A stretch of 64,000 nt of DNA from assembly GCA_014650015.1 (NCBI GenBank), contig BMUD01000008.1:124001-188000 (forward strand), in the 5' to 3' direction. Both the position numbers and the translations under genes were made by a program. Position 1 is the first letter of the stretch. The number at the start of each line of letters is the position of its first letter. The DNA comes from Streptomyces griseoloalbus. GTDB taxonomy: Bacteria > Actinomycetota > Actinomycetes > Streptomycetales > Streptomycetaceae. Positions 54,463-63,303 of the stretch are shown here, piece by piece. The notes beneath the pieces are model-generated. The model worked only from the letters and a program-made list of their open reading frames with translations, searched no databases and was not told where the DNA came from.

Positions 54463-55910
54463 TGGGTGACTCCTTGCTGAGAGGGTGCCGTGGCGGCGGA
54501 GGCCGGCGGCAGGGGCGAGGACGATGACAGAAGGCGGGGGCGGAGTGCCGCCGCGATGCGAAGGAACGAGTCCGGGCCGCCGAAGCTCCCGGGGCGGGTG
54601 ACGACCGACCGGCCGTCCGCGGTCCGGCTGTGGACGGCACCGTGGTGGATCTCGCCGACCGGCCACAGCGTGGTGACGCCGAGCGCGTCGAGCACCCGGC
54701 GGGCCGTCTCACCCCCGGTCAGGACGAGATCCGGACGCCCGGGGAGCGCCGCGACGGTGCGCGCCAGTCCCGCCACGATCCGGCGCGCGGAACCGGGCCG
54801 CACGCCGTCGGACCCGTCGACGGACAGCACGGTGACCGTGCCGGGGGCGAGCCCGGGCGGCACGACGGGGTCCGGCCCGGCCAACGGCCCGGGCGCCAAC
54901 GGCACATGCCGAGCCCCGGCCGCCACCAACCGCGCCACCTGCTGTGCCACCCCGGGTTCCGCGCTCCCCGCCACGACGAGCAGCGGCGGCTCGGATCCCC
55001 CGGCCGCCGTCGTCCCGGCCGCCGTCGTCCCGGCTCCCGCCGGTGCCGACGACGCCTGCCGGGATCCCGGCGCGGGCAAGCCGAGCCGGCGGCCGAGGGC
55101 GGAGGCCAGACCGCCGCTGCCCAGCAGCCGGGTGCCCGGCCCGAGCAGGGCCGCGGCGGCGGTGATCACCGTCAGGTCGGCGTCGCTCTCGGCGTCGCAC
55201 ACGGGGTGCCGCCCGCGCGCCGCCACCTCCCGGAACAGGCCGGCGAGCGCGAGGGGACCCTGACGCACGGCCTCGACCGGTACGTCCGTGGTGGGCAGCG
55301 GTGCCAGGGCCTCGGCGACGGACCGGGGCGCGGCGCGCTCCTCGGCACGCCAGGCCGCGCACTCGTGCAGCGGCACCCCGTCGACCAGGACCACACCGCC
55401 GCGCACCACGCGCCGTGCGGCGGGCAGGGCGGTCGCGACCACGAGGAGCTCGGCCCCCTCCGCGAAGGCCGCGGCCTCCGCGCCCACCGGTCCGCGCAGC
55501 AGCGAGTCGCACTTCTTGTACCAGAGCGTCCGGCCGTGCATTGGCGGGAAGTTGACTGCGCGAAACGCGCGACTCCCGTCGTCGTACGGGCCGGAATGCG
55601 GACGTGCGGCCCCGGGCCGCCGCGGCCCGCCCGCCCGTGCGCCGGATCCGGTGTCGTCGCCGTCCGCGGTCGTCCCGGCCGCCGCGCCCGCCCCGGCCAG
55701 CGCGGCCCGTACGGCATCGGCCGCGGCGTCGTCGTCCAGGTACCGCGAATCCAGGTCGACCACCGCACACTCACCGGCGGCGACGGGTACGGCCAGGTCG
55801 GCGGGGTACAGCAGAAGACGTGAGGGCAGCCGGAGCAGCGCGGCCACTTCCGCGGCCCCCGACAGGTCATCGGCGAGCGCAACGACCGAGGTGTCGTCCC
55901 GACGGCACAC
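54459..55910 (-). CDS. DUF1537 four-carbon acid sugar kinase
   Basis: 483 residues. N-terminal domain SVVALADDLSGAAEVAALL and LWYKKCDSLLRGPVGAE are marks of the DUF1537 kinase N-lobe. The C-terminal nucleotide-binding domain shows DLVLTGGETARRVLDALG and RPGSFGGPDSFL. An Ala/Gly/Thr-rich linker with a short direct repeat (AGTTAAGTTAAGG, near 55010-55030) joins the lobes. It phosphorylates D-threonate, D-erythronate or a 2-oxo-tetronate. GTG at 55910 has GGAGGAGG six bases upstream. Divergent from the aldo-keto reductase operon. Confidence 0.9.
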   Translation of the reverse strand: MCRRDDTSVVALADDLSGAAEVAALLRLPSRLLLYPADLAVPVAAGECAVVDLDSRYLDDDAAADAVRAALAGAGAAAGTTADGDDTGSGARAGGPRRPGAARPHSGPYDDGSRAFRAVNFPPMHGRTLWYKKCDSLLRGPVGAEAAAFAEGAELLVVATALPAARRVVRGGVVLVDGVPLHECAAWRAEERAAPRSVAEALAPLPTTDVPVEAVRQGPLALAGLFREVAARGRHPVCDAESDADLTVITAAAALLGPGTRLLGSGGLASALGRRLGLPAPGSRQASSAPAGAGTTAAGTTAAGGSEPPLLVVAGSAEPGVAQQVARLVAAGARHVPLAPGPLAGPDPVVPPGLAPGTVTVLSVDGSDGVRPGSARRIVAGLARTVAALPGRPDLVLTGGETARRVLDALGVTTLWPVGEIHHGAVHSRTADGRSVVTRPGSFGGPDSFLRIAAALRPRLLSSSSPLPPASAATAPSQQGVTQ

Positions 55911-56005
55911 GCGAACCTCCTCCACAGAACCCGGCACCGGTGTGCACGGGCCGCGCGGCATCCCCTGACCGGGGCGCCCGCAGTGCTCCGATGATGACAT
56001 AGTTT

Positions 56006-56041
56006 GCGCGATTCGCGCGAGACGCTTGCGCGTAACGCGCA
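56006..56041. promoter_or_regulatory. Paired palindromes in divergent kinase/AKR promoter
   Basis: GCGCGA-t-TCGCGC (56006-56018) and TGCGCGT-a-ACGCGCA (56027-56041) are both perfect, with centres 22 bases apart, about two helical turns. Similar half-sites TTCGCGCGAG and TTCGTGCGAG also occur at 56012 and 56043. They are the likely operators of the DeoR regulator for both operons. Confidence 0.6.
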
Positions 56042-56089
56042 GTTCGTGCGAGCGTTCCTCCACCGCACCCGTACCGGAAGGAACCGCTC

Positions 56090-57115
56090 GTGAGCACCGG
56101 CACCCGCCCCGGCCCGCACGAAACCCCGCAGGGAAGCCCTCAGGGGATCGAGCTCCCGCTCGTCCCCGTACCGCTCTCCCGCCTGGTACTGGGCACCATG
56201 ACGTTCGGCGACACCGTCGACCGCGCGGGCGCCGCCGCCATGCTGGACACCGCGCTGGACGCCGGGCTCACCGGCGTGGACACGGCCAACGGGTACGCGG
56301 GCGGCGAGAGCGAGCGGATCCTCGCCGGACTGCTGCCCGGGCGCCGGGACCGGATCGTGCTCGCCACCAAGGCCGGCATCCCGCACCCCGACCAGGGCGA
56401 GCACGCCCCGCTCTCCCCGGCCGGCCTGCGGGCCGCCCTCGACGGCAGCCTCAAGCGGCTCGGCACCGACCACGTGGACCTCTTCTACCTGCACCAGCCG
56501 GACCGGCGCACCCCGCTCGCCGAGACCCTCGCGGCCGTGGCGGAGTTTGTGGCGGAGGGGAAGATCCGCGCCCTCGGCGTGTCCAACTACGCCGCCTGGC
56601 AGATCGCCGAGCTGACCCGCATCGCCGACGAGGTCGGCGCCCCGCGCCCCGTCGTCGCGCAGCAGCTCCACAACCTGCTCGCCCGCCGGATCGAGGAGGA
56701 GTACGTCGAGTACGCGGCGGTCAGCGGTCTGCGCACCATGGTCTACAACCCCCTCGGCGGCGGCCTCCTCACCGGCCGGCACCGCTTCGAGGCCGACCCC
56801 GCCACCGGCCGCTTCGGCGACTCCAAGCTCGCCGCGATGTACCGGCAGCGCTACTGGAACGAAGACCTCTTCGCCGCCGTCGCCGAGCTCACCGCCATCG
56901 CCGACGGAGCGGGCCTGCCGCTCACCGAACTCGCCCTGCGCTGGCTGCTGGACCGCCCCTCCACCGACGCGCTCCTGCTCGGCGGCTCCCGGCCGGAACA
57001 CCTGCGGGCCAACATCGCCGCCGCGCAGGCCGGCCCGCTGCCCGCGGACGTGACCGCCGCCTGCGACGCCGTCGGCACCGCGCTGCGCGGCCCGATGCCC
57101 GCCTACAACCGCTGA
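56090..57115 (+). CDS. Aldo/keto reductase
   Basis: 341-residue (alpha/beta)8 NADPH oxidoreductase. Catalytic tetrad regions are visible: GVDTANGYAGGESE (Asp, Tyr), LATKAGIP (Lys) and FYLHQPD (His), with GVSNYAAWQI and a C-terminal cofactor loop. It probably interconverts an aldose, aldehyde or keto-acid of the sugar-acid route. GTG at 56090 follows GGAAGGAA. First gene of a rightward four-gene operon. Confidence 0.9.
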   Translation: MSTGTRPGPHETPQGSPQGIELPLVPVPLSRLVLGTMTFGDTVDRAGAAAMLDTALDAGLTGVDTANGYAGGESERILAGLLPGRRDRIVLATKAGIPHPDQGEHAPLSPAGLRAALDGSLKRLGTDHVDLFYLHQPDRRTPLAETLAAVAEFVAEGKIRALGVSNYAAWQIAELTRIADEVGAPRPVVAQQLHNLLARRIEEEYVEYAAVSGLRTMVYNPLGGGLLTGRHRFEADPATGRFGDSKLAAMYRQRYWNEDLFAAVAELTAIADGAGLPLTELALRWLLDRPSTDALLLGGSRPEHLRANIAAAQAGPLPADVTAACDAVGTALRGPMPAYNR

Positions 57116-57165
57116 CCCAGCCGACCCGGTCGACCCCGCCGACCCCAGCAGTCCGGAGACTCCCC

Positions 57166-57945
57166 ATGACCACCGCCGCGCACTTCACCGCCGCACTGCG
57201 CGACCGCCAGCGCCTCATCGGCTACTGGTCCCTGCTCGACTCGCCCGTCGCCGCCGAACGCCTCGCCCGGCTCGGCTACGACTACCTGGCCTTCGACGCC
57301 CAGCACGGCCTCTTCGGCTACCAGGGCCTGCTGCACAACCTCATCGCCACCGACACCCGCGGCTCCACCGCCGCCGGCATGGTCCGCGTCGAGGCCAACG
57401 ACCCGACGTACATCGGCCGCGCGCTCGACGCGGGCGCCGCCGCCGTCATCGTGCCCCTCGTCGACACCGCCCAGGACGCGGCCGACGCGGTCGCCGCCGT
57501 GCGGTACCCACCGCACGGCCGCCGCTCCTACGGTCCGATGCGGGCCCAGCTGCGCATCGGACCGAACCCGGCCGACACCCATGAGCAGACCGCGGTCCTC
57601 GCCATGATCGAGACCGCCGACGGCCTCGCGAACGTCGAGGAGATCTGCGCCACCCCGGGTCTCGACGGCATCTACGTCGGCCCGTCCGACCTGCGTCTGG
57701 CCATCGGCGGCAAGACCTCCACCGACCCGGACGTGGCCGACGACTTCGAGCGGGCGCTGACCCGGATCCGCGAGGCCGCCGAGGCCGCCGGCATCGCCGC
57801 CGGGATCCACAACGGCGACGGCGCGAGCGCCGCCCGCCGGCTCGCCGAGGGCTTCACCTTCGCGTCCGTCGCCGCCGACGTGGTCCACCTCCAGCAGGTC
57901 GCCGCCGCACACCTCGACGCCGCGCGCGAGGGAGGCCGTTCATGA
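57166..57945 (+). CDS. HpcH/HpaI-family 2-keto-acid aldolase
   Basis: 259 residues of the class II pyruvate aldolase/citrate lyase-beta fold. FDAQHGLFGYQGL holds the catalytic His, RYPPHGRRSYGP follows, and AMIETADGLANVEE (metal Glu) with IYVGPSDLRLAIGG (metal Asp region) complete the site. It should cleave a 2-keto-3-deoxy acid to pyruvate and an aldehyde. ATG at 57166; the next gene overlaps its stop by four bases (ATGA), so aldolase and dehydrogenase are coupled. Confidence 0.9.
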   Translation: MTTAAHFTAALRDRQRLIGYWSLLDSPVAAERLARLGYDYLAFDAQHGLFGYQGLLHNLIATDTRGSTAAGMVRVEANDPTYIGRALDAGAAAVIVPLVDTAQDAADAVAAVRYPPHGRRSYGPMRAQLRIGPNPADTHEQTAVLAMIETADGLANVEEICATPGLDGIYVGPSDLRLAIGGKTSTDPDVADDFERALTRIREAAEAAGIAAGIHNGDGASAARRLAEGFTFASVAADVVHLQQVAAAHLDAAREGGRS

Positions 57946-58901
57946 GCACGCCGAGCCACAGCACCCTCATCACCACCCCCACCTTCGCCCGGCACTCGCC
58001 CGACCCCTGGACCCTGCTCGCCGACGGCGGGGCGGGACCGGTCCGCCCGTACGACGACCGCGCCCTGCCCCACGACGAACTGCTGGACCGCGTCACCGGC
58101 GCCGACGCGCTCATCGCCGGCATGGACCCGATCACCGCCGAGGTCATGGACGCCGCCCCGCGCCTGAAGGTCATCGCCAAGCACGGCGTCGGCACCGACA
58201 CCATCGACGTCCCCGCCGCCCGCGACCGCGGCATCCCCGTCGTCTTCGCGCCCGGCTCCAACTCCCGGGCCGTCGCCGAGTTCACCTTCGGGCTCGTGCT
58301 CGACGCCGCCCGCCGGATCAGCGCCTCGCACACGGCCGTCACCGAAGGCGCCTGGCCCAAGCTCTTCGGTCCCGAGCTCCACGGCAGGACGATCGGCGTC
58401 GTCGGCTTCGGCCGGATCGGCCGGCTCGTCGCCGGCTACGCGCGGGCCTTCGGGATGCGGGTACTCGCCCACGACCCCTACGTCCCCGACGACGCGGTGA
58501 CCGCGGCGGACGCCGAACCCGTCCCGCTGGACGCGCTCCTCGCCCGCGCCGACGTCGTCACCCTGCACCTCCCGCCCGCCGGGGAACCGCTGCTGGACGC
58601 CGCCCGGCTGGACGCCATGAAACCCGGCGCGATCCTCGTCAACGCCGCCCGCGGCGGCCTCGTCGACGACACCGCGCTCGCCGCCGCCCTGCACTCCGGG
58701 CACCTGGCCGCCGCCGCACTCGACGCCTTCGCCGTCGAACCCCTCCCCGACGGCCACGTCCTGCGCACGGCCCCCCGGCTGACCCTCACCTCGCACATGG
58801 CCGCCTGCACCCCCGAGGCCAACCGCGCGATGGGCCTGATGGTCGCCGAGGACGTCCTGCGCGTCCTCGCCGGCGAACCCCCGCACCACGCGGCCGGCTG
58901 A
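57942..58901 (+). CDS. D-isomer-specific 2-hydroxyacid dehydrogenase
   Basis: 319 residues. The NAD fold is at VVGFGRIGRLVAGYARAFG. Catalytic Arg is in NAARGGLVDD, Glu in DAFAVEPLPDG and His in TSHMAACTPEA. It is related to phosphoglycerate and hydroxypyruvate dehydrogenases and acts on a 2-hydroxy or 2-keto acid of the same route, possibly a tetronate or glycerate. Coupled to the aldolase gene. Confidence 0.9.
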   Translation: MSTPSHSTLITTPTFARHSPDPWTLLADGGAGPVRPYDDRALPHDELLDRVTGADALIAGMDPITAEVMDAAPRLKVIAKHGVGTDTIDVPAARDRGIPVVFAPGSNSRAVAEFTFGLVLDAARRISASHTAVTEGAWPKLFGPELHGRTIGVVGFGRIGRLVAGYARAFGMRVLAHDPYVPDDAVTAADAEPVPLDALLARADVVTLHLPPAGEPLLDAARLDAMKPGAILVNAARGGLVDDTALAAALHSGHLAAAALDAFAVEPLPDGHVLRTAPRLTLTSHMAACTPEANRAMGLMVAEDVLRVLAGEPPHHAAG

Positions 58902-58997
58902 CCCCGGCCCCCACCCACGTCACCCCCCATTGCCTTTCCCTGCCCGCATTGCCTTCCGCTCCGGCGACGGCGCCGGAACAAGCAAAGGAACACCGCC

Positions 58998-60416
58998 ATG
59001 TCGACCACCGCCACCGCCCCAGCGGCGGAGCACGCGCAGGCCGATCCGTACGCCCTGCGCCCCGAGGACGCCCGCCCGGCACCCACGGTCTTCCGCGACC
59101 GGATCCGCCATCTCGGCCCGGGCTTCGTGCTGTCGGCCGCCGTCGTCGGCTCCGGAGAGCTGATCACCACCACCGCGCTCGGCGCCCAGGCCGGCTTCGC
59201 GCTGCTGTGGCTGGTGATCGTCTCCACCGCGGTCAAGGTCTGGGTCCAGATGGAACTGGCCCGGTGGACCATCCTCAACGGGCGCACCGCACTCGAGGGC
59301 TACCGCGAGGTCGGCCCCCGCATCGGCCGGCTGAGCTGGATCAACTGGCTCTGGATCGGCATGGACTTCGCCAAGATGTTCCAGCGCGGAGGCATCATCG
59401 GCGGTACGGCGGCGGCGTGTTCGGTGCTGTGGCCGGTCATCGGCGAACCCCTCGGCTGGGGCTCCCTGGCGCTGTGGGCCGTGGTGGTCACCCTCGCCGC
59501 GATCCTGCTGCTGCAGTCCGGCAAGTACAGCCTCGTGGAACGCGCCTGTCTGGTCTCCGTGGTCGTCTTCACCCTGGTCACCGTCAGCCTCGCGGTCGGC
59601 CTGCCCGGCACCGGGTTCGGCTACGGCGCGAGTGAACTGGGCAGCGGCTTCGGCTTCGAGATCCCGGCCGGCACCGTCGGTATCGCGCTGGCCGTCTTCG
59701 GCATCACCGGTGTCGGCGCCGACGAGATGACGACGTACACCTACTGGTGCCTGGAGAAGGGCTACGCCCGCTGGACCGGCCCCGACGACGGCACCGAGGA
59801 GCGGGCCCGCCGCGCCGAGGGCTGGATCAAGGTGATGCGCCTGGACGCCCTGACCGGCCTGGCCGTCTGCGTGCTGTGCACCCTGTCCTTCTACGTCATC
59901 GGCGCGGCCGTCCTCCACCCGCAGGGCCTGGTGCCCGAGGGCAACGAGATGATCACCACGCTGTCGCGGATCTACACGGACACCATGGGCCCCTGGGCCG
60001 AGTACCTGTTCCTCGTCGGTGCCTTCGCCGTCCTCTTCTCCACCCTCATCGGCTCCACGGCCTCCGTTCCCCGGCTGTGGACCAACACGCTCGGCCTGCT
60101 CGGCGTCATCGACTGGACCGACGTCCGCGCCCGCACCCGCACCATCCGCATCCTCACCTGGTGCCTGCCGCTGCTGTGGACCGCCTTCTTCCTCTGGATG
60201 CAGTCGCCCGTACTGATGGTGCAGATCGGCGGCATCGGCGGCGGCATCTTCCTGCTCGCCGTGGTCGTCGCCGTCTGGCGGCTGCGCTACACCGGAGTGC
60301 CGCGGCGCTTCCGCGCCAACCCGTGGCTGACCGGGGCGCTCGTCCTCAGCAGCGTCGCCATCCTGTGCGTCGGCGTGTACGGAGTGCTGAAGACGCTGGG
60401 CGCGGTGCCGGAGTAG
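58998..60416 (+). CDS. Nramp-fold transporter lacking the DPGN metal motif
   Basis: 472 residues with about eleven membrane segments in Nramp order. The first helix reads GPGFVLSAAVVGSGELITTT where metal transporters have DPGN, so the metal-binding Asp and Asn are replaced by Ser-Gly-Glu. The helix-6 region reads GVGADEMTTYTYW without the usual Met-Pro-His. A metal substrate is therefore unlikely. As last gene of the sugar-acid operon it may import the acid. AAAGGA precedes ATG 58998. A hairpin terminator follows. Confidence 0.88.
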   Translation: MSTTATAPAAEHAQADPYALRPEDARPAPTVFRDRIRHLGPGFVLSAAVVGSGELITTTALGAQAGFALLWLVIVSTAVKVWVQMELARWTILNGRTALEGYREVGPRIGRLSWINWLWIGMDFAKMFQRGGIIGGTAAACSVLWPVIGEPLGWGSLALWAVVVTLAAILLLQSGKYSLVERACLVSVVVFTLVTVSLAVGLPGTGFGYGASELGSGFGFEIPAGTVGIALAVFGITGVGADEMTTYTYWCLEKGYARWTGPDDGTEERARRAEGWIKVMRLDALTGLAVCVLCTLSFYVIGAAVLHPQGLVPEGNEMITTLSRIYTDTMGPWAEYLFLVGAFAVLFSTLIGSTASVPRLWTNTLGLLGVIDWTDVRARTRTIRILTWCLPLLWTAFFLWMQSPVLMVQIGGIGGGIFLLAVVVAVWRLRYTGVPRRFRANPWLTGALVLSSVAILCVGVYGVLKTLGAVPE

Positions 60417-60441
60417 CCGCGGGCCACCGGGAACGCCGACG

Positions 60442-60480
60442 GGGCGGCGTACGCCGACGCGATGTCGGAGTACGCCGCCC
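60442..60480. terminator. Bidirectional hairpin between Nramp-like and ABC permease genes
   Basis: 11-bp arms GGGCGGCGTAC (60442-60452) and GTACGCCGCCC (60470-60480) enclose a second short stem CCGAC/GTCGG. It lies between convergent genes. Confidence 0.8.
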
Positions 60481-60520
60481 TGCACCGGCTCCCGGTTCCC
60501 CCTGGACCGGCTCCCGGCCC

Positions 60521-61312
60521 CTACTTCGGGTCGCGGTCGAACAGTGACCGGGACCAGACGTAGCCCAGGACCGCCAGCCCCACGCACCAGGCCACGGCCA
60601 GCCATCCGTTGTGGCCGATCTCGGTGCCGAGGAGCAGGCCGCGCAGGGTCTCGATGGCCGGGGTGAACGGCTGGTACTCGGCGATCGGCCGGAACCAGCC
60701 CGGCATCGCGTCGACCGGCACGAAGGCGCTGGAGAGGAGCGGCAGGACCATCAGCGGCATCGCGCTGTTACTTGCCGCCTCGGCGTTCGGGCTGGACAGG
60801 CCCATCCCGACCGCGATCCAGGTGAGCGCCAGGGAGACGAGTGTGAGCAGCCCGACCGCCAGGATCCACTCCAGGACGGTGGCATCGGTGGACCGGAACC
60901 CGATGGCCACGGCGACCGCGCCGACGAGCACCACGCTCATCACGCACTGCAGGACGCTGCCGACGACATGCCCGATGAGCACGGACCCGCGGTGGATCGC
61001 CATGGTGCGGAAGCGGGCGATGATGCCCTCGGTCATGTCGGTGGCGACGGACACCGCACTGCCGATCGTGGTGCCGCCGATGGTCAGCAGCAGGATGCCC
61101 GGAACGATATAGGCGAGGTACTCGGACCGGTCGGCAGCGCCGCCCCCGATACCGGCGCTCATGGTGTCGCCGAAGACGTAGACGAAGAGCAGCAGCAGCA
61201 TGACCGGCGTGAGCAGCAGGTTCAGCGTCAGGGACGGGTAGCGCCGGGCGTGCAGCAGGTTGCGGCGCAGCATCGTGGACGAGTCGCGGACGGCGAGGGA
61301 GAGGGAGCTCAT
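60521..61312 (-). CDS. ABC-2 type permease (DrrB-like)
   Basis: 263 residues with six membrane segments and the ABC-2 signature region TIGSAVSVATDMTEGIIARF followed by RTMAIHRGSVLIGHVVG. Transmembrane half of a daunorubicin-resistance-type exporter. ATG overlaps the ATPase stop (ATGA). Substrate not evident; perhaps a lipid-like or toxic compound. Confidence 0.92.
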   Translation of the reverse strand: MSSLSLAVRDSSTMLRRNLLHARRYPSLTLNLLLTPVMLLLLFVYVFGDTMSAGIGGGAADRSEYLAYIVPGILLLTIGGTTIGSAVSVATDMTEGIIARFRTMAIHRGSVLIGHVVGSVLQCVMSVVLVGAVAVAIGFRSTDATVLEWILAVGLLTLVSLALTWIAVGMGLSSPNAEAASNSAMPLMVLPLLSSAFVPVDAMPGWFRPIAEYQPFTPAIETLRGLLLGTEIGHNGWLAVAWCVGLAVLGYVWSRSLFDRDPK

Positions 61313-62319
61313 CGGACGGTCTCCTCGGGCTGGTTCGGCTGGTGGGGGATGTCGGTGCCGCCGGTGAGGGCGAAGAAGACGTCGTCGAGGTCGGGGGTGT
61401 GCACGGTCAGTTCGTCGGCCTCGATGCCGGCGGAGTCGAGCCGGTCGAGGACGGAGCGCAGTGCGCGCTGGCTGCCGTCGCTGGGGAGCTGGAGGGCGAG
61501 CGCGTCGTCGTCCCGGGTGGCCCCGTGCAGGGCGGAGGCGGCGGACCGGTAGGCGGCGGGGTCGGTGAAGCGGAGCCGGACGTGCCCGCCGGGGACGATC
61601 CGCTTGAGTTCTTCGGCGCTCCCCTCCGCGGCGATCCGGCCGTCGTGGAGTACGGCGATGCGGTCGGCGAGTTCGTCGGCCTCCTCCAGGTACTGGGTGG
61701 TGAGGAAGACGGTGACGCCGCCGGTGACCAGCTCCCGGATGATGCCCCACATGCTGTGCCGGGAGCGCGGGTCGAGACCGGTGGTCGGCTCGTCGAGGAA
61801 GATGATCCGCGGGCTGCCGACCAGCGTCATCGCGATGTCGAGGCGGCGCCTCATGCCGCCGGAGTAGGTGGCGGCGGGCTTCTTCGCGGCCTCGGTGAGG
61901 TCGAAGCGCTCCAGCAGTTCGGCGGCGACGCGCCGCCCCTCCCGCTTGGACAGGTGGTGCAGGTCCGCCATGAGGAGCATGTTCTCCTCGCCGGTGATCA
62001 GCCCGTCGACGGCGGAGAACTGTCCGGTGACGCCGATCGCGGCGCGCACGGCCTGTGCGTCGGCGGCGAGGTCGTGGCCCGCCACCTCGGCCCGGCCGCC
62101 GTCGGCGGTGATGAGGGTGGAGAGGATCTTGACGGCGGTGGTCTTGCCCGCGCCGTTCGGCCCGAGTAAGGCGAACACGGACCCGGCGGGGATGTTCAGG
62201 TCGATGCCGTCGAGGACGGTCTTGTCGCCGTAGGACTTGCGCAGACCGGTGGCGGCAAGGGCGGTGGGTGACTGCCGACCGTCCCCCAGTTTGGACATGG
62301 GCATGACAGAAGAAGGCAT
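61309..62319 (-). CDS. ABC transporter ATP-binding protein (DrrA-like)
   Basis: 336 residues. Walker A LLGPNGAGKTTAVKIL, signature YSGGMRRRLDIAMTL, Walker B IIFLDEPTTGLDPRSR and the H-loop region VFLTTQYLEEADELAD (Gln/Tyr in place of the usual THYM form, as in DrrA). The C-terminal extension ends in TPDLDDVFFALTG, typical of DrrA. ATG at 62319 follows GGAGGA. Third gene in the RHH-DUF4097-ATPase-permease operon. Confidence 0.93.
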   Translation of the reverse strand: MPSSVMPMSKLGDGRQSPTALAATGLRKSYGDKTVLDGIDLNIPAGSVFALLGPNGAGKTTAVKILSTLITADGGRAEVAGHDLAADAQAVRAAIGVTGQFSAVDGLITGEENMLLMADLHHLSKREGRRVAAELLERFDLTEAAKKPAATYSGGMRRRLDIAMTLVGSPRIIFLDEPTTGLDPRSRHSMWGIIRELVTGGVTVFLTTQYLEEADELADRIAVLHDGRIAAEGSAEELKRIVPGGHVRLRFTDPAAYRSAASALHGATRDDDALALQLPSDGSQRALRSVLDRLDSAGIEADELTVHTPDLDDVFFALTGGTDIPHQPNQPEETVR

Positions 62320-62378
62320 GGGGTCCTCCGTTGGAAGGCTGAAGTGGGTGGGTGGAGGGGCTGGCCGGGGATGCCCGC

Positions 62379-63221
62379 TCAGGCCTTGGCGCGGCGGATG
62401 TCGATGTTGCCGTGCCGCGTGCGGGCGCGGACCTCGACGGTGTCCTCGGTCTGCTCCGGGGTGTCGGACGCGGTGAGGGTGTTGCGCACCTGCCCCGAGC
62501 CCGAGGTGACGTCGAGCCAGGCGGCCGTGCCCTCACGGACGCCGACCTCGATGGCGCCGTGGTTGGTCTCCAGCTGGACGGTGCCGCGGGCCACTTCGCC
62601 CACACGCAGGGTGCCGTGGGCGGTGGTGGCGGTGACCGAGTCCTCGGCGCGCCGGATCTCGATGTCGCCGTTGGCGCCGCTCACCCGCAGCTCGCCGGTC
62701 GCGGCGTCGACGGTCGTGGTGCCGTGCGAGTTCTTCAGGACGGCGGGGCCGTCGACGAGGCCGACGCGCAGGCTGCCGGAGCTGGTGGTGATCTCGGCCG
62801 TGCCCTCGACCCGGTCCACGGTGATCGAGCCGTGCGAAGCGGTCAGCTTCAGCGGGCCCGTCGTGTCGAGGCGGACGTCGCCGGACGAGGTCTTCACACG
62901 CACCTCGCCGAGCCGGCCCTCGCCGAGCATCTGGGTCCAGGCGCCGGTCATGTCGACGCGCGAGCCCGTGGGCAGTTCGACCGTCACGTCGACGACACCG
63001 GTACGGCCGAACAGATTGGGCTTGGGCGTCCTGACGGTCAGTGCGCCGCCGGCGTACGTGACCTCGGTCTGGTCGGCCGTCCGCACGTCCAGATCCTTCT
63101 TCGGGTCGCGGGGCCGCACCTCGACGACGGTGTCGGGGCGGTCGCCCGCGGTGAACTGGAGGGAACCGGCCTCCACGTGCGCCGTGGCCGTGATCGGTTC
63201 GGGGGTGTCGAAAGAAGGCAT
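62379..63221 (-). CDS. DUF4097 beta-strand repeat protein
   Basis: 280 residues, almost wholly beta, with repeats such as VKTSSGDVRLDTTGPLKL, ASHGSITVDRVEGTAEI, NSHGTTTVDAATGELRV and ATTAHGTLRVGEV that build a beta-helix-like DUF4097 (adhesin-like) fold. There is no signal peptide, so it is probably cytoplasmic. DUF4097 proteins often occur with DrrAB-type exporters and small regulators in actinomycetes, and a sensory or scaffolding role is assumed. ATG at 63221; 59 bases before the ATPase gene. Confidence 0.88.
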   Translation of the reverse strand: MPSFDTPEPITATAHVEAGSLQFTAGDRPDTVVEVRPRDPKKDLDVRTADQTEVTYAGGALTVRTPKPNLFGRTGVVDVTVELPTGSRVDMTGAWTQMLGEGRLGEVRVKTSSGDVRLDTTGPLKLTASHGSITVDRVEGTAEITTSSGSLRVGLVDGPAVLKNSHGTTTVDAATGELRVSGANGDIEIRRAEDSVTATTAHGTLRVGEVARGTVQLETNHGAIEVGVREGTAAWLDVTSGSGQVRNTLTASDTPEQTEDTVEVRARTRHGNIDIRRAKA

Positions 63222-63303
63222 GGCTGTCCCGTCCTCATGGGTCTTCCGGGCGTCCCCGCTGGTGGGACGTGGTGTGGGTGAGGTGGTGCGGGCGGAGGCG
63301 CGG

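Noticed and set aside
58998..60416. Mn/Fe Nramp (MntH) transporter
   Set aside because: The DPGN motif and helix-6 metal site are absent.
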